A stretch of DNA of 64,000 nucleotides, from assembly GCA_030148065.1 (NCBI GenBank), contig JASBUC010000057.1, forward strand, positions 1 through 64,000, read 5' to 3'. The translations under genes and the position numbers were made by a program. Positions 9,199 to 17,791 of this stretch are shown piece after piece. Each line of letters begins with the position of its first letter. Positions within the stretch are counted from its first letter, which is position 1. The notes beneath the pieces are model-generated. The model saw nothing but the letters and a program-made list of their open reading frames with translations. It was not told the DNA's origin and made no database searches. Source of the DNA: Legionellaceae bacterium (GTDB lineage: Bacteria > Pseudomonadota > Gammaproteobacteria > Legionellales > Legionellaceae).

Positions 9199-11551
9199 TT
9201 ATTAAATTGTTTTGCAACTTTAATGTTGCAGTGACTCCGCCCCATTGATTATTATATAATTTGAATTCAATATTGTTTACAAGCGCTAATTTTTTACATA
9301 TTGCCAGCCCCATTCCTAAACCTTCACTTTCTGGGTTGATCTTATAAAATAAATTTTGGCACTCGTTAAGCTTGTCCGAAGGTATACTAATACCATTGTC
9401 TTCTATCCGCAAAACATTATCTTCATCACAATAATGGATATTAATCCATTTTTCATCCTTTTTAGCATCAGAATATCTAATGGCATTTTCGATCAAAGTT
9501 TTTAACATTTCATGAAGATGTACTCGAGAGCCCTTAAAATGAGGTAACTTATTGTTAATATACACTTTTATGTTATTTTGAAGAATGCTATTTTTGTTAT
9601 CAGCTACAATAATATCAATAAGTTCTTTAACATTAATTACTTGGCCTTTGTCGTTGTTTTTGTCAATTTTTGCAAACTTAGTAAGCGAATCGAGAAGATT
9701 TGTCGATTTAACTGCTGAACTATAGACAATATGTAAAAATTCTTGTGCCTCAGCAGGCAAATTGTCTAAATATTCATCCATCAATAGTTCGCTGAATTGC
9801 CTAATACCTCTTAGAGGCTCTCGAAAGTCATGAGAGATAATATAAGAAAATGCTAATAACTCTTCGTTGACTTTCTTAAATTCATACACCCTTTTCTCAA
9901 TCTCTTGTTCAAGGCTCTGGTTTAATTCCTTAAGCTTGCTAGATAGACATTGCAATTCCTTATTTTGCATTTCTAATTGCGACTGTGTTGACTTAATCTC
10001 AGTCATATCAGTATGCGTACCTACCATACGGGTAGGTATACCTTCCTTAGTCCATTCAACAACCGCGCCCTTACATAACACTGTGATGATAGAACCATCT
10101 TTGTGTCGATAACGAACTTCTTGTGAATAGGGATACTGGCCTTTTGTTTTTACATGTTTATCAAAGTTATCTAGTACAACCTTTAGATCCTCTTCTAAAA
10201 TAAGCTTTTGCCATTCACTAGGTTTATGTTTCTTTTCTTCTGGTTTATATCCCATCATTTCCCAAAAACGGGGTGACATATACTCATAGTCTTCTTGAAT
10301 CAGCCAGTCCCAATAACCGTCTCCACTTGCATCAACAAAAGCCTTTTTTGTCAACTCACTTTGTTTTAATTTGTTAAAAGTATCTTGAAATGCCATGGCT
10401 AAATTACCTAGCTCGTCTTTTCTTTGTGTGGGTAAACGACAGCAACCCGGATCATCCTTTAACCTGCGTACACTATTTGTTAACTGAAGAAGAGGAAGAG
10501 TGAGTCGATGAGCCAATAAAGCAGCTATCATTGTAGAAAGAACGCTTAGTAGGGCGCTAAAAAAGAGTGATTCTCTTTGGGTTTTATATACCCCTTCTAA
10601 CAGCTCACTTTTAGGAATTTGTAAAATAGCCCCGACATATTCTTTATCAGAACTTTTTATTATCTTCATTCGTACATAGTAGATGACATCGTCACCATCG
10701 GTATAAACAGCCTCGTTACGTTTATCATTTTGTATTTTTTTGATGAACTCGGGTTGCTTTTTTGTGTAATTTTTATGGAATTCTAATTGAATAGTGCCTT
10801 TTTTATGGTTGTATTCAACATAGTCACCTGATTGATTGGTTAGAAAAGCTTTGATTTTTGGACTTGCAGAATAAAACATCTTTTTCAACAACTCCTCATA
10901 ATCAACGTTAATAACAATCATACCGAAGACGTGACCATTAACGTTTTTCACTGGCACAACGGCACGAATTGTTGCTAATCGATTTTTATCTACAAAGCCA
11001 TGTTCCCGATTTAAGGTAACTTCTGAGAAGAAAAAAGTGTCAAGGCCTGCTTTGACTTTCTTAACATAGGGCTCCTCACCTTTGTGTTGAAGTTGTTCGT
11101 CAGTGACTGATTCGTGACCTCTTTTAGTTCGATTGACTCTAACTAGCTCCAGACCATCATCAGCAAGTCCTATATAACGCACTTGGGTGAAATAAGGATT
11201 GACTTGCATAACGGAGGTAAAAGTAGTTTCTAAGCGTTTTTTCCATAATTGCGTTGTCGAGCCATCTTTAGGATCGACGCCGTTGTTAGCTATGCTACGC
11301 ATCAGCCCTCTAACCGGGGGAACTCTAGATAATATTTTTGCTTCATTTTGAACAGCCGCATAAGCATCTTGAAAACGTAAAGCCATAAGCCTTGTTTTGG
11401 CACCTAAATGTTCAACTGCCTTCTCAAGGGTTTGTTCTGAGGTACGATAATAATTTAATACGCTAACCGAGATTGCTGCTATCGCTGTCACCATACTGGT
11501 AAGGATTATAATTTTACTTCGTAAGGTATTGAATGATTTTATTGATAACAT
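9182..11551 (-). CDS. Membrane sensor histidine kinase with extracytoplasmic sensor, HAMP, PAS and kinase domains
   Basis: 789 residues. Order: membrane segment (about 13-35), a large extracytoplasmic region (about 36-330, Cache-like), second membrane segment (about 330-350), HAMP (about 350-400), a PAS/PAC domain (about 405-525, with SGDGYWDWLIQEDYEYMS), a coiled coil (about 530-565), the dimerisation helix with phospho-His H574 in SHDFREPLRG, and an ATPase domain with the N box NAIRY, G1 DNGIS and G2 GLGMGLA. There is no receiver domain, so phosphoryl transfer must go to a separate regulator, probably the overlapping downstream receiver. GGGAATAA-type ribosome binding sequence lies about 10 bases upstream. 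The kinase part is closely related to that of the next kinase upstream. Confidence 0.9.
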   Translation of the reverse strand: MLSIKSFNTLRSKIIILTSMVTAIAAISVSVLNYYRTSEQTLEKAVEHLGAKTRLMALRFQDAYAAVQNEAKILSRVPPVRGLMRSIANNGVDPKDGSTTQLWKKRLETTFTSVMQVNPYFTQVRYIGLADDGLELVRVNRTKRGHESVTDEQLQHKGEEPYVKKVKAGLDTFFFSEVTLNREHGFVDKNRLATIRAVVPVKNVNGHVFGMIVINVDYEELLKKMFYSASPKIKAFLTNQSGDYVEYNHKKGTIQLEFHKNYTKKQPEFIKKIQNDKRNEAVYTDGDDVIYYVRMKIIKSSDKEYVGAILQIPKSELLEGVYKTQRESLFFSALLSVLSTMIAALLAHRLTLPLLQLTNSVRRLKDDPGCCRLPTQRKDELGNLAMAFQDTFNKLKQSELTKKAFVDASGDGYWDWLIQEDYEYMSPRFWEMMGYKPEEKKHKPSEWQKLILEEDLKVVLDNFDKHVKTKGQYPYSQEVRYRHKDGSIITVLCKGAVVEWTKEGIPTRMVGTHTDMTEIKSTQSQLEMQNKELQCLSSKLKELNQSLEQEIEKRVYEFKKVNEELLAFSYIISHDFREPLRGIRQFSELLMDEYLDNLPAEAQEFLHIVYSSAVKSTNLLDSLTKFAKIDKNNDKGQVINVKELIDIIVADNKNSILQNNIKVYINNKLPHFKGSRVHLHEMLKTLIENAIRYSDAKKDEKWINIHYCDEDNVLRIEDNGISIPSDKLNECQNLFYKINPESEGLGMGLAICKKLALVNNIEFKLYNNQWGGVTATLKLQNNLINDHEM
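9208..9978 (-). repeat. Duplicated kinase-core segment, copy 1
   Basis: This segment, coding the coiled coil, dimerisation and ATPase domains of the 789-residue kinase, is visibly near-identical over long stretches to 11691-12462. For example both copies contain GTTGCAGTGACTCCGCCCCA just inside the 3' end. Boundaries are approximate and set where the similarity fades. It is a paralogous direct repeat on the same strand. Confidence 0.7.
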
Positions 11552-11655
11552 ATTGTTTTATTCCCTTAATAATCCTTGTTTAATGTAGTATTACTTCAAT
11601 ATTAGAAACTGTATTATAGCAGCATAACAAAGCCTTTCTAAATCCAGTTCAAGTT

Positions 11656-12837
11656 TTACATTTCCATTTCGTAGTTACTTACTAGATAGTTTTGCAACTT
11701 TAATGTTGCAGTGACTCCGCCCCATTGGTTATTTTGTAATTCAAATTCAATATTGTTTACAAGCGATAATTTTCTACATATTGCAAGTCCCATTCCTAAG
11801 CCTTCACTTTCTGGGTTGATCTTATAAAATAAATTTCTGCACTTATTAATCTTGTCAGAAGGTATACCAATACCATTGTCTTCTATACGTAAAACATTAT
11901 CTTCATCACAATAATGAATATTAATCCATCTCTTTTCCTTTTGGGGATCTATATATTTAATCCCATTTTTGATTAAATTTTTTAAGATTTCATGAAGGTG
12001 TGCTCGAGAACCTTGAATATAAGGTAAGTTACTGTTGATATTCACTTGCACATTATTTTCAATGATATGCTTTTTGTTATCCACTACAATAATATCAATA
12101 ATTTCTTTAATATTTATTGGACGGTGTTTTTTTTCTTGTTCTTCGCCAATTTTTGCAAATTGAGTAAGAGAGTCTAGAAGATTTGTCGATTTAACTGCCG
12201 AGCTGTGGACAATTTGTAAAAATTCTTGCGCTTCGTCGGGTAATTTGTCCGAATACTCATTTTTCAATAGCTCGCTAAATTGCCTAATACCCCTGAGAGG
12301 CGCTCGAAAGTCATGAGAGATAATATAAGAAAATGCTAATAACTCTTCGTTGACTTTCTTGAATTCGTACACTCTTTTATCAATTTCCTGTTCAAGGCCT
12401 TGGTTTAATTCTTTAAGTTTGTTAGACAAGCACTGCAACTCTTTGTTTTTAATCTCCAATTGAACAGGGGAGTCCAACTTTATTAATGATTCTTTTTCTC
12501 TATACAAAAAAACAGCTGCCGTTATAGATGCAATAGCCGTTAAAAATTTCATTATCCCTTCTATTCCATATGCCGGATACCAAAGGACTAACATATTGAT
12601 ACTATGCGTAATTCCACAAAAAAGAATATATAGAAAAAAAATCGTATACAGATTATTGATACCTTGATCATTTCTACGGTTTTTTACATGTAGAATTATA
12701 GAGGGGATAATCATATAAGCTATAAATATTAAAAAATCCGATAAAACGTGCACTACTAGCAGCAAAGGATTCCATATCAAGCAGTAGCCGTGTGGCATCA
12801 ATCCTTTAATCTTAAAAAAAGTAGTCAAACCGTCCAT
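11656..12837 (-). CDS. Histidine kinase with an ethylene-receptor-like N-terminal membrane domain
   Basis: 393 residues. Residues about 23-112 form three membrane helices: a first with SDFLIFIAYMIIP (33-45), a second with YILFCGITHSINML (70-83) and a third at about 93-112. Relative to Arabidopsis ETR1, the ethylene/copper residues D25, Y32, I35, P36, I62, C65 and H69 all recur at a constant offset of nine: D34, Y41, I44, P45, I71, C74, H78. A coiled coil (127-165) leads to phospho-His H175 in SHDFRAPLRG and an intact ATPase domain (DNGIG, GLGMGLA). The GAF domain of plant and cyanobacterial receptors is absent. GAGGGAAG upstream of the ATG is a good ribosome binding site. The domain call is by residue pattern; ligand binding is untested. 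Confidence 0.85.
   Translation of the reverse strand: MDGLTTFFKIKGLMPHGYCLIWNPLLLVVHVLSDFLIFIAYMIIPSIILHVKNRRNDQGINNLYTIFFLYILFCGITHSINMLVLWYPAYGIEGIMKFLTAIASITAAVFLYREKESLIKLDSPVQLEIKNKELQCLSNKLKELNQGLEQEIDKRVYEFKKVNEELLAFSYIISHDFRAPLRGIRQFSELLKNEYSDKLPDEAQEFLQIVHSSAVKSTNLLDSLTQFAKIGEEQEKKHRPINIKEIIDIIVVDNKKHIIENNVQVNINSNLPYIQGSRAHLHEILKNLIKNGIKYIDPQKEKRWINIHYCDEDNVLRIEDNGIGIPSDKINKCRNLFYKINPESEGLGMGLAICRKLSLVNNIEFELQNNQWGGVTATLKLQNYLVSNYEMEM
11691..12462 (-). repeat. Duplicated kinase-core segment, copy 2
   Basis: Second copy of the kinase-core duplication, coding the coiled coil, dimerisation and ATPase domains of the ethylene-receptor-like kinase. Similarity to 9208-9978 ends at the boundary with the sensor part, so the two kinases share a transmitter but have unrelated input domains. 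Boundaries are approximate. Confidence 0.7.
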
Positions 12838-12958
12838 GCTGAACTTCCCTCAAATTAAAGCAACATTATATCTGAATTTGGGTTGTCCGGTTATAGGATT
12901 TGACGCTTAATGGACCGAAAACCCACGATAAAAAAAATAATACATATAAACCAATATG

Positions 12959-13333
12959 TTAAAAATTATTTGGCAACACTTTTTCAGACAAGTTATTCAA
13001 AATCAATTTTGCTGCCATATTATTTTTGATGTGTTTTTTTAGTTGATCATAGACAGTAATGGCTTTACTTATCAGTTCATTAACTGGCCGTTCTTCTTTT
13101 GAGTTTTTTTCAATTTGTAAACAAAGATTTGAAAATAAAGTTGCTCCAACTGCTTTTGCTGAGGACTTAAGTTTATGAGCACATTGATAAATAAGCTCAC
13201 GATTCTTTGTTTCCATTGCTTTTTGTAGTTCGAAGATGGTTTGATCAGCAGAATTAATGAAAGTAGTTAATAATTTAGTTTGTCTTTGTTTGTCGCTCCC
13301 AATGTATTGTTCCATTATGGAAAGATCTATCAA
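12959..13333 (-). CDS. Stand-alone histidine phosphotransfer (HPt) protein
   Basis: 124 residues, all helical. The phospho-accepting His is H53 in the family motif CAHKLKSSAKAVGA. HPt proteins relay phosphoryl groups from one receiver to another. The first codon is a TTG; the ATG six codons on (13315) is an alternative start, and neither has a clear ribosome binding site. It lies upstream of two kinases lacking receivers, a lone receiver and a receiver-GGDEF protein, so it completes the parts list of a His-Asp-His-Asp relay ending in cyclic-di-GMP synthesis. That wiring is inference from co-location. Confidence 0.85.
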   Translation of the reverse strand: MIDLSIMEQYIGSDKQRQTKLLTTFINSADQTIFELQKAMETKNRELIYQCAHKLKSSAKAVGATLFSNLCLQIEKNSKEERPVNELISKAITVYDQLKKHIKNNMAAKLILNNLSEKVLPNNF

Positions 13334-13460
13334 ATCAACGTTGTTATTTGTGTTAGATGTTTCCTGTTCTATTACGTGTTCTTCTATATTTTAAACCATT
13401 TTTTCAAAATGATTGTCAAAAACGCTACAAGCGAATGCATTCTAATCTGTGATCACAATG

Positions 13461-14258
13461 TTAGATGGCCGTTGAGAGTGTTCGTGACTCTTGATGAATA
13501 ATCTCTGAGAGCTCATTACTTAGCCGCACAAATCCGTCAAACCCATAATCGGCTAATGTTGATCCTAAGATAGAGCCAATGATGACGCCATCAGCCATTT
13601 GTGCAACAGCCTTAGCTTGCGAGTAATTTGAAATCCCAAAACCTGCTGCTATAGCTATCGATGGAAAGTGTTGTCGCAACGCCCTTAGCTCTGACTCTAA
13701 CGTCATAGATAAATCATCTTTTGCGCCTGTCACAGACTGTCGAGAAATATAGTAAATGAAACTAGGATTGATGACCTCATACAGTAGAAATCGATTTGGG
13801 TTCGTGGTTGGTGAGACTAAAAGGGCTAACTCTAGCCCTGATCCTCTAATCTGTTTAAAGATTTCTACACCCTCTTCAGGGGGTAAATCTACAATTAATA
13901 CACCATCTACACCAACCGCTTTTGCTTTCTTACAAAATGCGGGTATACCTGCATTAAGTAGGGGATTTAAATAACTAAAAAGCATAATTGGTGTTTGAGT
14001 TCCAGCCTCTCGTACCTCCTGCACCATAGATAAAACCTCATCAAGATGCATACCATTAGCAATAGCGGTTGTTGCGGCCTTTTGATTAACTGGCCCATCA
14101 GCAACCGGATCTGAAAAAGGCACCCCTAGCTCAATGATGTCTGCACCTTGCTGAGATAAGGTAATTAACGCATCTTTTGATATTTTTCTAGTAGGATAGC
14201 CCCCCATAATAAAGGGGATATATAGGGAATGATTTTTTTCAAATGTGGCTTTTAGCAT
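13461..14258 (-). CDS. trpA: Tryptophan synthase alpha subunit
   Basis: 265 residues, full length. It cleaves indole-3-glycerol phosphate to indole and glyceraldehyde 3-phosphate and passes indole to TrpB. The catalytic Glu and Asp (E. coli E49, D60) are E43 and D54 in [15 protein letters not shown]. The glycine-rich phosphate-binding loop AAGFGIS is near 208-214. The gene overlaps trpB by 20 bases and ends the nine-gene operon. No clear intrinsic terminator follows; the next gene downstream on the same strand, the HPt gene, begins 127 bases on. Confidence 0.96.
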   Translation of the reverse strand: MLKATFEKNHSLYIPFIMGGYPTRKISKDALITLSQQGADIIELGVPFSDPVADGPVNQKAATTAIANGMHLDEVLSMVQEVREAGTQTPIMLFSYLNPLLNAGIPAFCKKAKAVGVDGVLIVDLPPEEGVEIFKQIRGSGLELALLVSPTTNPNRFLLYEVINPSFIYYISRQSVTGAKDDLSMTLESELRALRQHFPSIAIAAGFGISNYSQAKAVAQMADGVIIGSILGSTLADYGFDGFVRLSNELSEIIHQESRTLSTAI

Positions 14259-15438
14259 CGCCTTTCTCCTTTAATGAGTTCATTACTGCTAAGTCCTTAT
14301 CACCTCGCCCTGAAAGGCCAATCAACATGATATAGCTTTTTGGAAGCTTGGGTGCAATTTTTATCCCATACGCAATGGCATGCGCACTTTCTAAAGCTGG
14401 AATGATTCCTTCGGTCTTTGCTAGGGTAAAAGCAGCGGCTAGGGCTTCATTATCGCGACTGTAGGTATAATTGACCCGCTTAATATCATGTAAATAAGCA
14501 TGCTCTGGACCAACACTAGGATAATCGAGTCCAGCTGAAACACTTGATGTTTGACATGCATTACCAAACAAATCTTGTAACAAGTAACTCTTTGCTCCTT
14601 GTAAAACACCAGGACGTCCAGATAAGAATCTAGCAGCATGTAGACCCATGCCAACACCACTTCCCCCTGCTTCAACACCGGTCATTTTAATATTAGTCTC
14701 TGCTAAAAAAGGATGAAACAGGCCTATAGCATTACTACCGCCGCCTACACAAGCGACTAATTCATTAGGATTGGTACCAATTTTCTCTTGTATTTGCCGC
14801 TTCGCCTCTAGGCCAATAATGGTTTGAAAGTCTCTAACTATGGTTGGGTAAGGATGAGGACCTAATGCAGAGCCAAGAACATAGTAGCTATTATCTAAAT
14901 CACTCACCCATGTTCTCATTGCTTCACTTGTTGCATCTTTAAGCGTTTGAGATCCTGTATACACTGGATGAACATTTGCACCCAGCACCTTCATACGACT
15001 TACATTTGGCGCTTGTCTCTCTATATCCTGAGCCCCCATATAGACATCACAACTCATTCCTAGACGAGCGGCAATCGTTGCAGTGGCCACACCATGTTGG
15101 CCTGCCCCTGTTTCTGCAATGAGACGCGTTTTATTCATGTACTTAGCAATAAGGCCTTGACCAACAGTATTATTAATTTTATGTGCCCCTGTATGAGTTA
15201 AGTCTTCGCGCTTTAAATAAATTTTGGCTCCATTTAAATATCGACTTAACGACTCTGCAAAATAAAGCGGCGTTGGTCTACCGACAAAATCAGCAAGCAA
15301 AGCTCTAAGTTCGCTGTTAAACGACTTATCATCTTTTAAATGTTGGTATGCATCAGTCAATGCATTGAGTGGAGCCACTAAGGTTTCCGGCACAAAAGCG
15401 CCACCATAAGGACCAAAATAACCCTTTTTATTTTTCAT
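14239..15438 (-). CDS. trpB: Tryptophan synthase beta subunit
   Basis: 399 residues. This PLP enzyme condenses indole and L-serine to L-tryptophan. The PLP lysine is K87 in [10 protein letters not shown] and the catalytic Glu is E109 in ETGAGQHG, at the same numbers as in E. coli. The PLP phosphate loop VGGGSNAIG is near 233-241. It is the standard TrpB1 type that works with a TrpA partner, encoded immediately downstream with overlapping ends. It overlaps trpF upstream by 11 bases. Confidence 0.97.
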   Translation of the reverse strand: MKNKKGYFGPYGGAFVPETLVAPLNALTDAYQHLKDDKSFNSELRALLADFVGRPTPLYFAESLSRYLNGAKIYLKREDLTHTGAHKINNTVGQGLIAKYMNKTRLIAETGAGQHGVATATIAARLGMSCDVYMGAQDIERQAPNVSRMKVLGANVHPVYTGSQTLKDATSEAMRTWVSDLDNSYYVLGSALGPHPYPTIVRDFQTIIGLEAKRQIQEKIGTNPNELVACVGGGSNAIGLFHPFLAETNIKMTGVEAGGSGVGMGLHAARFLSGRPGVLQGAKSYLLQDLFGNACQTSSVSAGLDYPSVGPEHAYLHDIKRVNYTYSRDNEALAAAFTLAKTEGIIPALESAHAIAYGIKIAPKLPKSYIMLIGLSGRGDKDLAVMNSLKEKGDAKSHI

Positions 15439-16039
15439 CTCTACACCTCTTGAAAAACTTACTCAACTTAGTCTCACATTTAACACCAGCTATTGTTTCA
15501 ACACCGCTGGCAACATCAACAGCAAATGGTCGAACCTGCGAGCTGGCGTAGATGACATTCCGATGCGTCAAACCACCTGCTAAAATCAATTTGTGTTTTT
15601 TTGCAAGGATCTTAGCAAAAGACCAGTCAGCACAACGTCCAGTTCCGCCTATAGGCAAACCGCGCTTATAAGGCGCATCGAGTAAGATATAAGCATAGTC
15701 TTGGAACCGTTCTTTAAGTAACCATGTCCTGTCTTTATTGCATGGAAACGATATAATTGTTTTACTTTTGTATGAATTTAAGAAAGGTTTGTTCTCATAG
15801 ACTTGAATGAAATCTAATACTTCCAACGACTCTACGACTTCCTTTTCACTATAGTTAATGAGAATTCCAACTGTTACCACCTCAGCTGGTAGTGATGACA
15901 CAATTTTTTTTGCCTTTTCCAAAGATACGTACCGAGGTGAATTTCTATAAAAATTAAAACCAATGGCCCAAGCACCGAGATTTATAGCAATCGCTGCATC
16001 GTGTTCGTTGGTAATGCCACAAATTTTAGCCCTTAGCAT
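15428..16039 (-). CDS. trpF: Phosphoribosylanthranilate isomerase
   Basis: 203 residues, a (beta/alpha)8 enzyme converting phosphoribosylanthranilate to carboxyphenylaminodeoxyribulose phosphate. The catalytic Cys is in KICGIT near the N-terminus and the catalytic Asp in [10 protein letters not shown]. Phosphate-binding elements [10 protein letters not shown] and VDVASGVE are present. It is a separate gene and not fused to trpC as in enteric bacteria. Overlaps of 7 bases with trpC and 11 with trpB show translational coupling. Confidence 0.95.
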   Translation of the reverse strand: MLRAKICGITNEHDAAIAINLGAWAIGFNFYRNSPRYVSLEKAKKIVSSLPAEVVTVGILINYSEKEVVESLEVLDFIQVYENKPFLNSYKSKTIISFPCNKDRTWLLKERFQDYAYILLDAPYKRGLPIGGTGRCADWSFAKILAKKHKLILAGGLTHRNVIYASSQVRPFAVDVASGVETIAGVKCETKLSKFFKRCRDEK

Positions 16040-16809
16040 GTTTTCATCTCCCTTTCTAAAAGGGTAGTAAGAGCCCTACCTGGACTATCAGACTTCATTA
16101 ATGATGAACCCACTAAGAAACCATCAAACCCTAGCGCATGCATCTCATCAATTTGACACCTTGACTTAACGCCACTTTCACAGACGAGGTAACTTGATTT
16201 AGGAGCATGCTTAATAAGCTCTCTAGAAATATTCATGTCAACATTTAGAGTGTTCAATGAACGATTATTAATTCCAATGATTTTAGGTGACAATTTTGAC
16301 ACTGCCCTTAACTCAGAAAGATCATGAACTTCAACAATTGGGGTAAGAGAAAGTGAAACAGCATACTCATACAGATCTTTTAAATCGGATTCGCTTAAAA
16401 TGGATTTAATCAACAAAATAGCATTCGCGCCAAAATAGGCTGCCTGTCTCACTTGTTTCTTACTTAAGACAAAATCTTTTAACAATAAATTAGACTCGGT
16501 AAATTCATGTCTTATGTCCCTAAGATAATGAACATCCCCCTGAAAGAAATAAGGCTCAGTCAGTATTGAAATCGCATCAGAACCGGCTTGCAAATACGAC
16601 TTGGCAATGGCTATATGATTTAAGTCACCTACGTGAATCCTCCCTAAAGACGGGCTGGCAAACTTAATTTCACTTATAATAACAGGTTTATTGTTATTAT
16701 TGAAAACCATTAAAAAATCATGCTGGTTTTGACTAAGAACTGGGTAGTCGGGCATTCTAGAGACACGATTTTTAACAAGTTTTTTTATTTTATTTAGAAA
16801 GTTATTCAT
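16033..16809 (-). CDS. trpC: Indole-3-glycerol phosphate synthase
   Basis: 258 residues. It closes the indole ring to give indole-3-glycerol phosphate. Conserved stretches are SEIKFASPSLG (the usual KxxSPS element, substrate lysine), LLKDFVLSKKQ (catalytic Lys), VEVHD with the conserved Glu, GINNRSLNT, and the phosphate-binding ESGVKSR and FLVGSSLMKS. It is monofunctional. It overlaps trpD by 8 bases and trpF by 7. Confidence 0.96.
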   Translation of the reverse strand: MNNFLNKIKKLVKNRVSRMPDYPVLSQNQHDFLMVFNNNNKPVIISEIKFASPSLGRIHVGDLNHIAIAKSYLQAGSDAISILTEPYFFQGDVHYLRDIRHEFTESNLLLKDFVLSKKQVRQAAYFGANAILLIKSILSESDLKDLYEYAVSLSLTPIVEVHDLSELRAVSKLSPKIIGINNRSLNTLNVDMNISRELIKHAPKSSYLVCESGVKSRCQIDEMHALGFDGFLVGSSLMKSDSPGRALTTLLEREMKTC

Positions 16810-17791
16810 AACTTAGCCTCTTTAGTTTTTCGTAAAGATTTAAAGAAATCCCACTATCAATTGCCTCTGCCGCCAACAATACACCCTCTCTCAGCGTATT
16901 TACTTTTCCTGAAACATACAAACCTGATGCTGAATTTAATAAGACAACATCACGTCTTGCGTCTCTAATCTCTCCTCGTAGAACACCAATAAATACATCC
17001 TTACTTTCATCAATAGACCTTACTTGAATACAACTTAAATCGGCTCTTTTTAAGCCAGCATCCTCAGGTATTACTTTATACTCACGAGCATCACTTCCTG
17101 AAAGTTCTAATATCTTTGTAGGCCCACTAATGCTCATCTCATCCAAGCCATCTTCACCATGAATAATTAGCGCATGAACCACTCCCTGACGAATCATAAT
17201 ACTCGCCATTTTTTTAAGTAAATCTTCTCGATAAACACCAATAACAAATCGTTTTGGTAAAGCAGGATTTAATAATGGGCCAAGTATATTAAACATGGTC
17301 GGGATCTCCATGTTTTTACGCAATTGACCAAATTTTTTCAGCGCACTATTAAACATGGGAGCCCATAAATACACATAGTTATTATGCTTTATATGGGTTT
17401 TAAAGAGTTCCTCGTTTGAGACTGGTTCTATACCGAGTGATGAAATCGTATCAAAGCTTCCAAATTGACTACTAGCACTACTTCCGCCGTGTTTAGCAAC
17501 CTGAACACCCGTACTTGCAATAATAATGCTCGATAAAGTTGAAATGTTAAATGACTTACTTCTATCTCCACCAGTACCAACGATGTCGACCACATCAAAA
17601 TTATGATTTATTCGCTTACTATGCCTTTTAAAATAGTCATATGCTCCATCAATTTCTTCTAAACTTTCCTTTTTGGCTTGAAGCAAGGTCAATAGCGCAG
17701 ATTGTTTCTCTGGCTTCATCGATGAAAGCTTGTTAAAGATTTGATAAGACTCGATGCTCGATAAATGTTTTCCCTTTAATAATCTATGCAT
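16802..17791 (-). CDS. trpD: Anthranilate phosphoribosyltransferase
   Basis: 329 residues. It joins anthranilate to PRPP. The PRPP-binding GTGGD is at about residue 71 in DIVGTGGDRSKSFNIST, and NILGPLLNP lies near 163. The family motif KHGN-x-x-x-SS reads KHGGSSASS here, so the usual Asn that contacts anthranilate is Gly, and the following GSAD element reads GSFD. The rest is intact and there is no fused TrpG domain. The ATG overlaps the kynureninase stop by one base (TAATG). In this operon the anthranilate must come from kynureninase, as no anthranilate synthase gene is present here. Confidence 0.93.
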   Translation of the reverse strand: MHRLLKGKHLSSIESYQIFNKLSSMKPEKQSALLTLLQAKKESLEEIDGAYDYFKRHSKRINHNFDVVDIVGTGGDRSKSFNISTLSSIIIASTGVQVAKHGGSSASSQFGSFDTISSLGIEPVSNEELFKTHIKHNNYVYLWAPMFNSALKKFGQLRKNMEIPTMFNILGPLLNPALPKRFVIGVYREDLLKKMASIMIRQGVVHALIIHGEDGLDEMSISGPTKILELSGSDAREYKVIPEDAGLKRADLSCIQVRSIDESKDVFIGVLRGEIRDARRDVVLLNSASGLYVSGKVNTLREGVLLAAEAIDSGISLNLYEKLKRLSYE

